64,000 nt of DNA from DATBLE01 sp046732255 (GTDB lineage Bacteria > Actinomycetota > Thermoleophilia > Gaiellales > Gaiellaceae), in NCBI GenBank assembly GCA_046732255.1, contig JBKPMR010000025.1, positions 1 through 64,000 of the forward strand, read 5' to 3'. Positions 24,885 through 32,372 of this stretch are shown here, in pieces; within the stretch, counting starts at the first letter, position 1, and every line of letters starts with the position of its first letter. The notes below the pieces were generated by a model, which saw nothing but the letters and a program-made list of their open reading frames with translations, made no database searches and was not told where the DNA came from. The translations under genes were made by a program, and so were the position numbers.

Positions 24885-25399
24885 AGCTCTCGCACGACCT
24901 CGGGGAGCAGCCGGTGCTCGACGACGTGGATCCGCTCGACCAGCGTCTCGACCGGCTCGACCGGGACCGGCTCCTGCCGCAGCACCGGCCCAGTGTCGAT
25001 CCCCTCGTCGACGAGGTGCACCGTCACGCCGGTCGTCTGGACGCCGGCCGCAACCGCCTGCTCGATCGCCGCCAACCCGGGGAAGTCGGGGAGGAGCGAG
25101 GGGTGGACGTTGACGATCCGGTCCGGAAAGCGGTCGAGAAACGCGGGGGACAGCAGCTGCATGTAGCCGGCGAGGACGACGAACTCGACGCCGTGCCCGT
25201 CCAGCCAGGCGGCCATCTGGAGGTCGGCGGCCTCCCGGTCGTCGCCGTGCTCGAAGACCGCGGTCGGGATCCCGGCCGCGCGGGCACGCTCCAGCGCGCG
25301 CACCTCCGCACGGTTGGACGCGACCGCCGAGATCGGCAGCCCGTGGTCGATCAGCGCCTGGAGGTTCGTGCCTTCCCCGGACGCGAGCACGCCGATCAC
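24869..25399 (-). CDS. purN: Phosphoribosylglycinamide formyltransferase PurN
   Basis: 176 residues. GVLASGEGTNLQAL at the N-terminus binds GAR phosphate; catalytic region VVLAGYMQLLS and NVHPSLLPDFPG, then HLVDEGIDTGPVL with the catalytic Asp. It transfers formyl from 10-formyl-THF to GAR. The GTG start at 25399 overlaps the purM stop by 4 nt (GTGA). It is about 10-20 residues shorter than typical PurN. Confidence 0.95.
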   Translation of the reverse strand: MIGVLASGEGTNLQALIDHGLPISAVASNRAEVRALERARAAGIPTAVFEHGDDREAADLQMAAWLDGHGVEFVVLAGYMQLLSPAFLDRFPDRIVNVHPSLLPDFPGLAAIEQAVAAGVQTTGVTVHLVDEGIDTGPVLRQEPVPVEPVETLVERIHVVEHRLLPEVVRELCAAR

Positions 25400-26364
25400 G
25401 CGATCCGCCCGATCACGCTGCGCCCGCCTAGGGGCGCCGGAGGCGCCCCGGTTTCTTGGCCGCGCGTCGCCGGCTTGGCCGGCGAGGCTTGCAGCCCCGG
25501 GTCGGGGACGACCGCGCAGTAGCCGATTCCGAGGTTGAATACGCGCCGCAGCTCCTCTTCGTCGACGTGGCGCCCGAGCCAGGCGAAGACGGGCGGCCGC
25601 TCCCACGCGTCCCAGTCGATCGCCCCCCTGAGGCCGTCCGGGAGCACTCGGGAGAGGTTGCCTTCGATTCCGCCGCCGGTGACGTGCGCGAGCGCCCGGA
25701 CGTCTGTGTCCTGCCGCAGCGCCCGGATCTCGTCGAGATAGAGCCGCGTCGGCGCGAGTAGATCCTCGCCTTCGTAGTCCTCGAGCTCGAGCACGCGACG
25801 GACGAGCGAGAAGCCGTTCGCGTGCACGCCGGCGGAGGCGAAGCCGACCACCCAGTCGCCCGCCTCGACGCGTGAGCCGTCGATCAGGTCGTCACGCTCG
25901 ACCAGGCCGACGCACGTCGCGGCGAAGTCCAGCTCTCCCTCGCGGTAGACGCCGGGCATCTCCGCCGTCTCGCCTCCGACCAGCGCGCAGCCGGCCCGGC
26001 GGCACACCTCGGCCGCGCCGTCCACCAGATCGGCGACCTGCTCGAGGTCGAGCCGGTCGGCGGCGACGTAGTCGAGCAGGAACAGCGGCTCGGCGCCGGT
26101 GGTCGCCACGTCGTTGATGCAGTGCGCGGCCATGTCGGCCCCGCAGTTGCGAAGGAGACCGCGCTCGCGGGCGACGATCGGCTTCGTCCCGATCGAGTCC
26201 ATCGACGCGGCGAGCAGCCGGTGCTCGTCGAGCGGATACAGCCCTGCGAACGCGCCGAACCCCTCCGCGCCCGTCGACTCGACGGCCGCGCGCAGCCGCT
26301 CGACGACCGCCCCCGCGGTCGCAAGCGAGACCCCTGCCGCCCCGTAGGTCGGCTCGTCGTCCAC
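25396..26364 (-). CDS. purM: AIR synthetase PurM, C-terminus altered by a palindromic insertion
   Basis: 322 residues; cyclises FGAM to AIR with ATP. Family motifs: SMDSIGTKPIVA, NCGADMAAHCINDVATTGAEP, GGETAEMPGVY, HVTGGGIEGNLSRVLP, FNLGIGYCAVVP. Just before the last strand (SVIGRIA), where PurM usually has a helical segment, it carries a low-complexity run (LQASPAKPATRGQETGAPP) encoded by a palindromic element that also occurs inside purF. The protein is shorter than usual (about 340-350), so the element appears to replace or disrupt C-terminal sequence. Start GTG, 7 nt after a TACACT -10 box. Confidence 0.93.
   Translation of the reverse strand: MDDEPTYGAAGVSLATAGAVVERLRAAVESTGAEGFGAFAGLYPLDEHRLLAASMDSIGTKPIVARERGLLRNCGADMAAHCINDVATTGAEPLFLLDYVAADRLDLEQVADLVDGAAEVCRRAGCALVGGETAEMPGVYREGELDFAATCVGLVERDDLIDGSRVEAGDWVVGFASAGVHANGFSLVRRVLELEDYEGEDLLAPTRLYLDEIRALRQDTDVRALAHVTGGGIEGNLSRVLPDGLRGAIDWDAWERPPVFAWLGRHVDEEELRRVFNLGIGYCAVVPDPGLQASPAKPATRGQETGAPPAPLGGRSVIGRIA
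25424..25497. repeat. In-frame palindromic element inside purM
   Basis: About 74 bp of nested palindromes (GCGCCGGAGGCGC; CGCCGGCTTGGCCGGCG) beginning CGCCTAGGG and ending GGCTTGCAGCC. It aligns, with short gaps, to 29622-29685 inside purF. It keeps the reading frame open in purM. Confidence 0.75.
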
Positions 26365-26371
26365 GTCTGCG

Positions 26372-26377
26372 AGTGTA
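26372..26377 (-). promoter_or_regulatory. -10 box of purM (leaderless)
   Basis: TACACT on the minus strand, 7 nt before the GTG at 26364; only 4 bp from the -10 box of the divergent methyltransferase gene. Confidence 0.6.
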
Positions 26378-26381
26378 AGCC

Positions 26382-26387
26382 TAGGCT
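26382..26387 (+). promoter_or_regulatory. -10 box of the methyltransferase gene (leaderless)
   Basis: TAGGCT, 6 nt before the ATG at 26394; back to back with the purM -10 box. Confidence 0.6.
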
Positions 26388-26393
26388 TCGGAC

Positions 26394-27104
26394 ATGGATT
26401 GGCCGTACGAGGTCGCGGAGCGTGACCACGAGATCCAGAACCCGATCAGCGACGAGAAGATCCTGCTGCTCGGGAGCTACGTGCGACTGGCGGGGGAGAG
26501 CCGCGTGCTCGACGTCGCGTGCGGCAAGGGCGGTCCGGCGACCATCCTCGCGACCGCCTACGGCTGCCGGATCACGGGCATCGAGATCCGGCCGGGGTTC
26601 GCCGATGCCGCCCGCGAGCGTGTCGCTGCGGCGGGCCTGAGCGAGCTGGTCGAGATCCGGACCGGCGACGCGGCTGGAAGCGAGCTCGAGCCTGACAGCC
26701 TCGACGTCGCTCTTTGCCTCGGCGCCGCCTTCGTCTGGGGATCGATCGCCGATGCGGCTGAGGCGCTCCGGCCGGCCGTGCGACCAGGCGGCTTCGTCGC
26801 GATCGGCGAGCCCTTCTGGCGCAACCGGACGCTCCCGAACGGCGTCGATCCCGAGGATTACGTGACGCTTTGCGAGACGGTTGCGCGCTTCGAGGGGAAA
26901 GGCTTCTCGCTGACGGGGCTGATCGCTGCGTCCGAAGACGACTGGGACCGCTACGAGAGCCTGCACTGGCGGGCGATGGAGGAATGGCTGGCCGAGCGGG
27001 CCGACGGGGAGCTCCGCGCACGTCACGAGCAGCGGCGTGCCGACTACCTCCGCTCTCAGCGGTCGCTTCTCGGCTGGGCGATCTTCGTCGGGCGCAAGGC
27101 CTGA
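26394..27104 (+). CDS. SAM-dependent class I methyltransferase
   Basis: 236 residues. Motif I LDVACGKGGPATILA (about 39-53), an acidic residue after it in GIEIRPGF, then DVALCLGAAFVWG and LRPAVRPGGFVAIGEPFW in the usual Rossmann order. The substrate is unknown. Divergent from purM with 29 bp between start codons; followed 16 bp later by a ctaG-like gene with its own -10 box. Confidence 0.85.
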   Translation: MDWPYEVAERDHEIQNPISDEKILLLGSYVRLAGESRVLDVACGKGGPATILATAYGCRITGIEIRPGFADAARERVAAAGLSELVEIRTGDAAGSELEPDSLDVALCLGAAFVWGSIADAAEALRPAVRPGGFVAIGEPFWRNRTLPNGVDPEDYVTLCETVARFEGKGFSLTGLIAASEDDWDRYESLHWRAMEEWLAERADGELRARHEQRRADYLRSQRSLLGWAIFVGRKA

Positions 27105-27108
27105 CTTC

Positions 27109-27114
27109 TACACT
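27109..27114 (+). promoter_or_regulatory. -10 box of the ctaG-like gene (leaderless)
   Basis: TACACT, 6 nt before the GTG at 27121. Confidence 0.6.
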
Positions 27115-27120
27115 GGCCGA

Positions 27121-28002
27121 GTGGGCCCGTCGCCCCTGACGAGCTGGACGTTCGATCCGGCCGCGTTGACGCTGATCGCCGCCTCCGGCTTCCTCTATTA
27201 CCGGCGGACGGCGACGCTCGCTGCCCGCGGGACACCGGTCGAGCTCTGGCGGCGGCTCGTCTTCGGTCTCGGACTGACGCTCGCGCTTCTCGCGGTCGCC
27301 TCGCCGATCCACGAGCTCGGCGAGCAGCAGTTCTTCTTCGTCCACATGATCCAGCACATCCTGCTCGGCGACCTGGCGCCGCTCTGCTTCGTCGCCGGGT
27401 TGACCGGGCCGATCCTCCGGCCCGTGCTCGCGCTGCCGGCGGTGATGCGGATCCGGTTCCTCACCCTGCCGTACGTCGCCCTTCCGATCTGGGCGGCGAA
27501 CCTCCTGCTCTGGCACCTGCCGGTCGCCTACCAGGCGGCGCTGCACCACTCCGGGATCCACGCCGTCCAGCACCTCCTCTTCTTCACCTGCGGCGCCCTG
27601 ATGTGGGCACCGGTGGTCGAGGTGCTCCCGGGGCCCGAATGGTTCGGGACGGCCATGAAGCTCGGCTACATCGTGGCCGTTCGCCTCGTCGAGACGGTGC
27701 TCGGCAACATCTTCATCTGGTCCGGAGGCGTCTTCTACAACGCCTACGAGCATCCGGCCGAGCGGTGGGGGATCTCTGCGCACGCCGATCAGGGGATCGC
27801 GGGCGGGGTGATGATGCTCGAGGGCTCGCTGGTCACGCTCGGCGTACTGGCCTGGCTCTTCCTCCGCTGGGCCCGGGAGAGCGAGGAACGGCAGCAGCTG
27901 CTCGACCAGGGGGTCGATCGGCGGGCGGCGACGCGGGCCGTTCGATACGGCCGCGGTCAGCGTGGGGGAACCCCTGGTTCCCCCACGGGCCCCCTCCTCT
28001 AG
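27121..28002 (+). CDS. Caa3/CtaG-type cytochrome oxidase assembly membrane protein
   Basis: 293 residues, about seven hydrophobic segments. Conserved His-containing pattern FVHMIQHILLGDLAPL, WHLPVAYQAALHHSGIHAVQHLLFF and the late YEHPAERWGISAHADQGIAGGVMM match the caa3_CtaG family linked to copper delivery or assembly of caa3 oxidase. No oxidase genes are nearby. The last 13 residues (QRGGTPGSPTGPLL region) are encoded by a GGGGGAACC palindrome, so the original C-terminus was probably changed by a repeat. Confidence 0.85.
   Translation: MGPSPLTSWTFDPAALTLIAASGFLYYRRTATLAARGTPVELWRRLVFGLGLTLALLAVASPIHELGEQQFFFVHMIQHILLGDLAPLCFVAGLTGPILRPVLALPAVMRIRFLTLPYVALPIWAANLLLWHLPVAYQAALHHSGIHAVQHLLFFTCGALMWAPVVEVLPGPEWFGTAMKLGYIVAVRLVETVLGNIFIWSGGVFYNAYEHPAERWGISAHADQGIAGGVMMLEGSLVTLGVLAWLFLRWARESEERQQLLDQGVDRRAATRAVRYGRGQRGGTPGSPTGPLL
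27961..27987. repeat. GGGGGAACC palindrome, copy 1 (inside the ctaG-like 3' end)
   Basis: Perfect 12-bp arms CGTGGGGGAACC / GGTTCCCCCACG around a 3-nt loop, followed by GGGCCCCCTCC. A related palindrome with a similar C-rich tail lies at 58739-58764 in the opposite orientation. Confidence 0.75.
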
Positions 28003-28045
28003 AGCGCACTATCCGGCTCGCCGCCGATGATGTTGTGGCAAGCAG

Positions 28046-28465
28046 GTGCGCTCCACCGGCTTTCACCACGTCGACCTCGTCGTCAGCTCGATTCTCCGCA
28101 GCCTGCCGTTCTACCGGGAGCTGCTGGAGCCGCTGGGCTGGCACCGCGTCGGCGAGGTGGAGGGGGAGCGGGGCGAGACGATCTGGTACATCTCGGGCCC
28201 CGGCAGCTCCCTCGGCCTGAGACAGGCGCAGACGCCGTCGGAGGAGCCTTTCGACCGCTACCGCGTCGGCGTCCACCACGTCGCGTTCGAGGCCTCGGCG
28301 CGCCACGACGTCGACGAGCGTGCCGACTGGCTGCGCGGGCGGGGCGTCTCGATCGAGAGCGGACCAGAAGAGTACTCGTACATCCCCGGGTACTACGCGG
28401 TCTTCTTCTTCGACCCCGACGGGATCAAGCTCGAGATCGTCCACGTGCCCGGCCACGCGGCCTGA
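28046..28465 (+). CDS. VOC/glyoxalase-fold protein
   Basis: 139 residues made of paired beta-alpha-beta-beta-beta modules. FHHVDLVVSS at the start, VHHVAFEA in the middle and FFFDPDGIKLEIVHVPG at the end match the vicinal-oxygen-chelate family, with metal-ligand His and Glu positions occupied. It could be a lyase, dioxygenase or resistance protein; nothing distinguishes these. GTG start; no clear -10 or ribosome site. Confidence 0.8.
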   Translation: MRSTGFHHVDLVVSSILRSLPFYRELLEPLGWHRVGEVEGERGETIWYISGPGSSLGLRQAQTPSEEPFDRYRVGVHHVAFEASARHDVDERADWLRGRGVSIESGPEEYSYIPGYYAVFFFDPDGIKLEIVHVPGHAA

Positions 28466-28502
28466 GCTGTCCACCGAGCATCCATCCAGGAAAGGAGCGT
28501 CG

Positions 28503-28766
28503 ATGTCCACCACCGAAGAGCCCACGCAGAGGTCGTCAGGCGGGGGAGGCGGCTACCGGTTCCAGCCCGTCGCGGGCGCCCGGATGCCCATTCCCGGGAA
28601 CGCCGAGCTGGCCGTCTTCCTGATCGTCTGGATCATCATCGCGATCATCTGGGCGGCGAGCGACCAGGTCGGGGCGGGTGCCTTCGTCACCGCCACGACC
28701 GCCCTGACGTTCGGCTACCTGATCAGCCGCGGGATCGCGAAGGCAAGCAGGGTTCTCGAGCAGTAG
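28503..28766 (+). CDS. Small membrane protein of unknown function
   Basis: 87 residues. A Gly/Ser-rich head is followed by a hydrophobic segment (AELAVFLIVWIIIAIIWAA) and a second weaker one (FVTATTALTFGYLISRGIA), then a short basic tail. ATG start after an AGGAAAGGAGCG ribosome site. No family recognised. It ends convergent with purF. Confidence 0.7.
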   Translation: MSTTEEPTQRSSGGGGGYRFQPVAGARMPIPGNAELAVFLIVWIIIAIIWAASDQVGAGAFVTATTALTFGYLISRGIAKASRVLEQ

Positions 28767-28778
28767 GGACGGGGCGGG

Positions 28779-28806
28779 CCGGCGCGGGCTCCTACGCCCG
28801 GGCCGG
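28779..28806. terminator. Possible bidirectional hairpin between the small membrane gene and purF
   Basis: GC-rich stem CCGGC.GCGGGC / GCCCG.GGCCGG around a short loop, overlapping the purF stop codon between convergent genes. No U-tract is present. Confidence 0.35.
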
Positions 28807-30243
28807 CTCGAACCTGAGCTTCGCGAGCCGCCGGCCCGCCGGGATCCGCGTCGGGTACTCGCCGGTCAGGCAGGCCCGGCAGAGAGAGGACGCCGGCCGC
28901 GCGGTCGCAGCCTGGAGCCCCTCGAGCGAGATGTAGGCGAGCGACGTGGCGCCGATCGACTCCCGCACCTCCTCGACCGTCCGCGATGACGCGATCAGCT
29001 CGTCCTCGTCGGCGAGGTCGATGCCGTAGAAGCACGGGCCGATCACGGGCGGCGACGAGACCCGCACGTGCACCTCGGTCGCGCCGGCGTCGAAGAGCAT
29101 CGCGACGATCTGACGGGTGGTGTTCCCGCGGACGATCGAGTCGTCGACGACGACCACCCGCTTGCCGGCCACCTCTGCGAGCGGGTTGAACTTCAGCCGG
29201 ATCCCCTGCTGGCGCAGCTCCTGATCGGGTTGGATGAACGTCCGGCCCACGTAGCGGTTCTTGATCAGGCCCTCGCTGAACGGAATCCCGATCGCCCGCG
29301 CGAACCCGATCGCGGCCGGTGTTCCCGAGTCCGGGATCGGCAGGACGAGATCGGCCTCGACCGGCGCCTCCGCGGCAAGTCGCTCGCCCATCCGCACGCG
29401 TGCGGTGTGGACCTCGACGCCCTCGAGCCGGGTATCGGGCCGGGCGAGGTAGAAGAACTCGAAGATGCAGAGCGCGCCCTCGGCCGCAGGCACCGCCTGC
29501 CTGGACTCGACGCCGCCCTCGTCGACTACGACCAGCTCTCCCGGCGTGAGCTCGCGCTCGAACTCGGCGCCGACGAGGTCGAGCGCGCACGTCTCCGAGG
29601 CGGCGACCCAGCCGCCAGGGCCGCCTAGGGCGGCCCGGTCTTCCGGCCGGGCGCCGGCGGCTTTGCCGCCGGCGCTTCCAGCCGCCGACAGCCGCCCGAG
29701 CGCCAAGGGTCGGAAGCCGTGGGGATCGCGGAAGGCGAGGAGCCTCCCCTCGGCGAGCGCCGTGACCGAGTACGCGCCCTCGAGCCTGCCCATCGCGTGC
29801 GAGACCGCCTCCGCGAGCGGCGCCGGGTCGTTCGCGATCAGCGCTGCGATCAGTTCGGTGTCGGAGCTCGACCGGAGCTTCACCCCGTCGGCCGAGAGCT
29901 CGTCGCGCAGCTCGCCCGCGTTGACCAGGTTGCCGTTGTGCCCGAGCGCGATCGTGCGGTGACGCCCGTGGTTGACGATCGGCTGCGCGTTCGACCACTG
30001 CGCCGAGCCGGTGGTCGAGTAGCGCGTGTGGCCGATCGCGAGCTGCCCGCGCAGACCTCGAACGTTCTGCTCGTCGAAGACCTGCGTGACGAGGCCCATA
30101 TCCCGGAGCACCGTCAGGTGGCCGCGGTCGGAGACCGCGATTCCCGCGGACTCCTGGCCGCGGTGCTGGAGCGCGTGCAGGCCGAAGTGCGCGAGCCGGG
30201 CGACGTCGCGGGCGGGCGCGCAGACTCCGAGCACGCCGCACAT
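28792..30243 (-). CDS. purF: Amidophosphoribosyltransferase PurF with palindromic insertion
   Basis: 483 residues. The N-terminal glutaminase starts MCGVLGV, so Cys2 is the nucleophile without a propeptide; HRGQESAG, GHTRYSTTG and NGNLVN follow. The phosphoribosyltransferase domain has the PRPP loop VVVVDDSIVRGNTTRQI, and C-terminal SLCRACLTGEYP resembles the Fe-S-type PurF tail. First committed step from PRPP and glutamine. Between LALGRL and GGWVAASETCALD, where other PurF proteins have only a few residues, about 25 extra Ala/Gly-rich residues are encoded by the same palindromic element as in purM. The ATG overlaps the purL stop (TGATG). Confidence 0.95.
   Translation of the reverse strand: MCGVLGVCAPARDVARLAHFGLHALQHRGQESAGIAVSDRGHLTVLRDMGLVTQVFDEQNVRGLRGQLAIGHTRYSTTGSAQWSNAQPIVNHGRHRTIALGHNGNLVNAGELRDELSADGVKLRSSSDTELIAALIANDPAPLAEAVSHAMGRLEGAYSVTALAEGRLLAFRDPHGFRPLALGRLSAAGSAGGKAAGARPEDRAALGGPGGWVAASETCALDLVGAEFERELTPGELVVVDEGGVESRQAVPAAEGALCIFEFFYLARPDTRLEGVEVHTARVRMGERLAAEAPVEADLVLPIPDSGTPAAIGFARAIGIPFSEGLIKNRYVGRTFIQPDQELRQQGIRLKFNPLAEVAGKRVVVVDDSIVRGNTTRQIVAMLFDAGATEVHVRVSSPPVIGPCFYGIDLADEDELIASSRTVEEVRESIGATSLAYISLEGLQAATARPASSLCRACLTGEYPTRIPAGRRLAKLRFEPARA
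29622..29685. repeat. In-frame palindromic element inside purF
   Basis: Begins CGCCTAGGG, contains GCCGGCGGCTTTGCCGCCGGC and CCGGTCTTCCGGCCGG, ends GCTTCCAGCC. It aligns with 25424-25497 in purM in the same orientation and keeps the purF frame open. Confidence 0.75.
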
Positions 30244-32330
30244 CAGCCGCGCCACGCCTTTCCGAGGTCCTCCAGCGCTAGGTCGAAGAGGGAGTCCCCG
30301 CCGACGACGCCCACCTCGCGCAACCGGACGCCCTCGAGTCGCGCCACGTCCGCGGGCGCGCAGGCGATCACCGCCCGGCCGCCGCCCTCGCCGAACCAGG
30401 CGAGCACGTCCTCGGGCAGCTCGACCTCCGCCCCGACACCGCTCCAGAGCGCCGCCTGCGAGAGCGCGACCGCCGGTCCCCCGGCGGACACGTCGTGCGC
30501 GAGCGAGAGGACCGGTGCCGACCGCCAGAGGAACTCGATCAGCGCACGTTCGGCCCCGAGATCGAGGTGCGGCCGGGCGCCGCCGAGCTCGCCGTAGAGC
30601 GCCTGGTACTCCGACCAGGCCAGCGTCGCGGAGAGCTTGGGTGCCGAGGCGATCAGCACGACGTCTCCCTCGCGCCAGCGGCCCGGGACGATCCTCACGT
30701 CGGGCACCAGCCCGACGCAGCCGACGACCGGCGCCGGCAGGATCGCCCGGCCGTCGGTCTCGTTGTAGAGCGACACGTTCCCCGAGACGACCGGGATCCG
30801 CAAGGCCTCGGCCGCGCGCGCCATCCCCTCGATCGCCTCCTTCAGCTCCCAGGCGATCTCCGGCTTCTCCGGGTTCCCGAAGTTGAGGCAGTCGGTCAGG
30901 CCGATCGGCTCTCCGCCGGCACACGCGACGTTCCGGGCCGCCTGCAGCACCGCCAGCGCCCCGGCCGTCCGGGGCGCAGTGCGGGCGCCGCGACCCGGTC
31001 CGTCGAGCGACAGCGCCAGCCCTCGCAGCGACGGCCGGAGCCGGAGGATCGCGGCGTCCAGCCCCGGCCGGCGCACCGTGCGCGAGCCGACCAGGTGGTC
31101 GTAGCGCTCGTAGATCCATGCCCGTGAGCGGATGTTGGGGGAGGCGAGCAGCTCGAGCAGCGCTGCCTCGAAGTAGGGGCCGACCGGTGTGGACGGCTCC
31201 GATTCGGCGGGCCGCGGCGCCTGCTCGACCTCGTACCGCGGTGCGTCGTCGGTGAGGAACCGCGCCGGGATCGTGCCGACCGGATCTTCGTCGTGGAACG
31301 CGCGCAGTTCACCCGTGTCCGTCACCTCGCCGATCGGGGTGCAGTCCAGCTCCCAGCGGGCGCAGACCTCCTCGACCGCCTCGAGGAAGCCCGGGCGCAC
31401 CACCGCGACCATCCGCTCCTGGCTCTCCGAGATCATGATCTCCCAGGGCTCGAGCTCCTCCCGGAGCGGCACGCGGTCGAGGTGGACGTCGACGCCGGCG
31501 CCGTCCTGGGCCATCTCGGCCAGCGCCGACGCGAGGCCGGCGGCGCCGCAGTCCTGGAGCGACTCGACCAGACCACGCTCGACCAACTCGACCGACACCT
31601 CGATCAGCTTCTTCCCGGTGAACGGGTCGCCGATCTGGACCGAGGGGCGCTTCTCGGCCGCCCCCTCGCCGAGCTCCTGGCTGGCGAGGACGCTCGCGCC
31701 GCCGATCCCGTCGCGGCCGGTGGTCGAGCCGTAGAGGACGAGCAGGTGTCCGGGGGTGGTCGCCTTTGCGCGCGTGACCCGGTCGGCCGGCAGCAGGCCG
31801 ACGCACATCGCGTTGACGAGGCAGTTGTCGGCGTAGCTCTCGTCGAAGAACGTCTCGCCGCCGACCGTAGGGACGCCGACGCAGTTCCCGTATCCGCCGA
31901 TCCCCGCCACGGCGCGGTCGAACGCGAACCCGGGCTCGCCGAAGCGCAGGCCGTCGAGCAGCGCTACCGGCCGTGCGCCCATCGCAACGATGTCCCGGAG
32001 GATCCCGCCGACGCCGGTGGCCGCTCCCTGATACGGCTCGACTGCGGACGGGTGGTTGTGGCTCTCGACCTTGAAGGCGACCGCCTCGCCGTCGCCGAGG
32101 TCGAGCACGCCGGCGTTCTCGCCCGGGCCTTGGAGCACGCGCGGGCCTTCGGTCGGGAAGCGGCGGAGCAGCAGGGCCGAGTGCTTGTACGCGCAGTGCT
32201 CGGACCAGAGCAGCGAGAAGACCGCCAGCTCGAAGTGGTTCGGGTCGCGCTCCAGCAGCTCACGGATACGGTCGAGCTCCCCGTCCGTGAGGCCGAGTGA
32301 ACGGTGGAGAGGTTCCGCGACCTGGCTCAG
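30243..32330 (-). CDS. purL: Phosphoribosylformylglycinamidine synthase II PurL (small type)
   Basis: About 695 residues, the size of the PurL subunit that works with separate PurQ and PurS (both encoded at 48.7-49.6 kb). Motifs: EPLHRSLGLTD, LLWSEHCAYKHS, KVESHNHPSAVEPYQGAATG, GGSVL-type loop as GIGGASVLASQEL, QDCGAAGLASALAEMA. The start is uncertain: no ATG, GTG or TTG lies near the point where homology begins. CTG at 32330 fits best, because it is exactly 6 nt after a TACGAT -10 box and gives SQVAEPLHR. It diverges from a LuxR-type regulator; the two start codons are 43 bp apart. Confidence 0.9.
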   Translation of the reverse strand: MSQVAEPLHRSLGLTDGELDRIRELLERDPNHFELAVFSLLWSEHCAYKHSALLLRRFPTEGPRVLQGPGENAGVLDLGDGEAVAFKVESHNHPSAVEPYQGAATGVGGILRDIVAMGARPVALLDGLRFGEPGFAFDRAVAGIGGYGNCVGVPTVGGETFFDESYADNCLVNAMCVGLLPADRVTRAKATTPGHLLVLYGSTTGRDGIGGASVLASQELGEGAAEKRPSVQIGDPFTGKKLIEVSVELVERGLVESLQDCGAAGLASALAEMAQDGAGVDVHLDRVPLREELEPWEIMISESQERMVAVVRPGFLEAVEEVCARWELDCTPIGEVTDTGELRAFHDEDPVGTIPARFLTDDAPRYEVEQAPRPAESEPSTPVGPYFEAALLELLASPNIRSRAWIYERYDHLVGSRTVRRPGLDAAILRLRPSLRGLALSLDGPGRGARTAPRTAGALAVLQAARNVACAGGEPIGLTDCLNFGNPEKPEIAWELKEAIEGMARAAEALRIPVVSGNVSLYNETDGRAILPAPVVGCVGLVPDVRIVPGRWREGDVVLIASAPKLSATLAWSEYQALYGELGGARPHLDLGAERALIEFLWRSAPVLSLAHDVSAGGPAVALSQAALWSGVGAEVELPEDVLAWFGEGGGRAVIACAPADVARLEGVRLREVGVVGGDSLFDLALEDLGKAWRG

Positions 32331-32336
32331 GAAACC

Positions 32337-32342
32337 ATCGTA
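32337..32342 (-). promoter_or_regulatory. -10 box proposed for purL
   Basis: TACGAT on the minus strand, 6 nt before the proposed CTG start at 32330, the same geometry as the leaderless genes around it. Confidence 0.45.
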
Positions 32343-32360
32343 ACCGGGAAGCCCGACGAC

Positions 32361-32366
32361 TACGCT
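32361..32366 (+). promoter_or_regulatory. -10 box of the LuxR-type regulator gene (leaderless)
   Basis: TACGCT, 6 nt before the GTG at 32373. This supports that start over the in-frame ATG at 32304, which lies within purL. Confidence 0.55.
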
Positions 32367-32372
32367 CCTCGC

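Noticed and set aside
32304..32372. Longer N-terminus of the LuxR-type regulator from ATG 32304
   Set aside because: It would overlap the purL 5' end and its -10 region; GTG 32373 fits both the domain start and the -10 spacing.
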